Shown here: positions 54,726 through 54,965 of the stretch, piece by piece | How the letters are laid out: each line of letters starts with the position of its first letter | Numbering within the stretch: position 1 is the first letter of the stretch | Source of the DNA: Deltaproteobacteria bacterium | GTDB taxonomy: Bacteria > Myxococcota_A > UBA9160 > UBA4427 | NCBI GenBank assembly: GCA_002709835.1 | Contig: PAQX01000094.1 | Span: 1 to 54,965, forward strand | Length of the DNA: 54,965 nucleotides | Direction of reading: 5' to 3' | Notes under the pieces: model-generated | Told to the model about the DNA's origin: nothing | Databases searched by the model: none | What the model saw: only the letters and a program-made list of their open reading frames with translations | Position numbers and translations under genes: made by a program

Positions 54726-54965
54726 CTAGAGGCTGACCTTCGCCGTTCCGACGACCGGCGTCTCGCCCTTCTCGTTCGAGAGCGTGAGATCGATCTCGAT
54801 GATCTTCGCTTCCTCGTCGATGTCGGTGACCACGCCCGTGGCGACGGGCTTCGAGTCGACGATCAGCGGCGAGCGGAAGATCGTGTCGACGTTGAGGACC
54901 TGGGCGTTGGGCGCCCAGGCGTGGATGGCAGCGACGAGGATGCCCTGGCTCATGATGCCCGGGAC
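54726..54965 (-). CDS. MaoC-like dehydratase, 3' part (cut by window edge)
   Basis: The frame runs off the right edge, so the N-terminus is missing. Visible text: PGIMSQGILVAAIHAW, then the strands NVDTIFRSPLIVDSKPVATGVV and EIDLTLSNEKGETPVVGTAKVSL, the C-terminal half of a hotdog fold of the MaoC family (enoyl-CoA hydratase or related). An internal ATG at 54953 could pass for a start, but is within the fold. It adds to the acyl-CoA character of the region. Confidence 0.7.
   Translation of the reverse strand, partial: VPGIMSQGILVAAIHAWAPNAQVLNVDTIFRSPLIVDSKPVATGVVTDIDEEAKIIEIDLTLSNEKGETPVVGTAKVSL

Overview
The window is a contiguous piece of a high-GC bacterial chromosome, about two thirds G+C by eye with strong G/C third-position bias. 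It carries no rRNA, tRNA, CRISPR array, insertion sequence or phage gene that I can recognise. The mixture of Hanks-type Ser/Thr kinases fused to TPR or membrane modules, multihaem cytochromes, a Na+-NQR complex, HupE/UreJ and acyl-CoA/steroid catabolic genes fits a myxobacterial or 'deltaproteobacterial' lineage. That assignment is inference from gene content. By my count of about 44 genes, TAG is the commonest stop (about 25 TAG, 18 TGA, 1 TAA), which is unusual at this GC content.

Layout. 0-11.2 kb: 3' part of a multihaem LVIVD-repeat cytochrome, a broken DUF2868-like gene, pckG, an N-terminally interrupted GNAT gene, a sterol-desaturase-family hydroxylase, a cyclopropane-fatty-acid-synthase-type methyltransferase with two frameshifts and a nonsense codon, argG, a pentahaem cytochrome and a DUF4399 protein. 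11.2-22 kb: two very different membrane Ser/Thr kinases, a CsgG-like lipoprotein, a MurA homologue with Asp replacing the catalytic Cys, and a PAS protein. 22-27 kb: housekeeping and envelope genes (DsbA-like, HAD, apaG, rsmE, DUF5658, HupE).

27-37.5 kb is the bioenergetic core. A leftward nqrABCDEF operon is followed by apbE (the flavin transferase that loads NqrB and NqrC), dgkA and nqrM (NQR maturation). A second, frameshift-ridden apbE copy faces nqrM, and a 1.3-kb gene-free leader with several hairpins lies upstream of nqrA. 37.5-41 kb is a leftward four-gene operon whose products align closely, from memory, with Mycobacterium tuberculosis ChsE2 (FadE29), ChsH2, ChsE1 (FadE28) and ChsH1. 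These form the heteromeric acyl-CoA dehydrogenase and hydratase of steroid side-chain degradation. The ChsH2 homologue lacks the DUF35 tail and no Ltp2 aldolase is present in the window. An XRE-cupin regulator is divergent from this operon.

42-55 kb: recQ, an OsmC-GST pair, a PhyH dioxygenase with a nonsense codon near its N-terminus, an SDR, glpD, an FAD oxidoreductase-MFS pair, an N-acyl-D-amino-acid deacylase-type amidohydrolase and the 3' end of a MaoC-like gene.

The most unusual sequence-level theme is a set of damaged genes interspersed with intact ones. At least two nonsense codons sit exactly where the protein family has Tyr, and the lesions in the methyltransferase are single-base events that can be reversed on paper. 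They are either very recent pseudogenes or consensus errors, and raw reads would decide.
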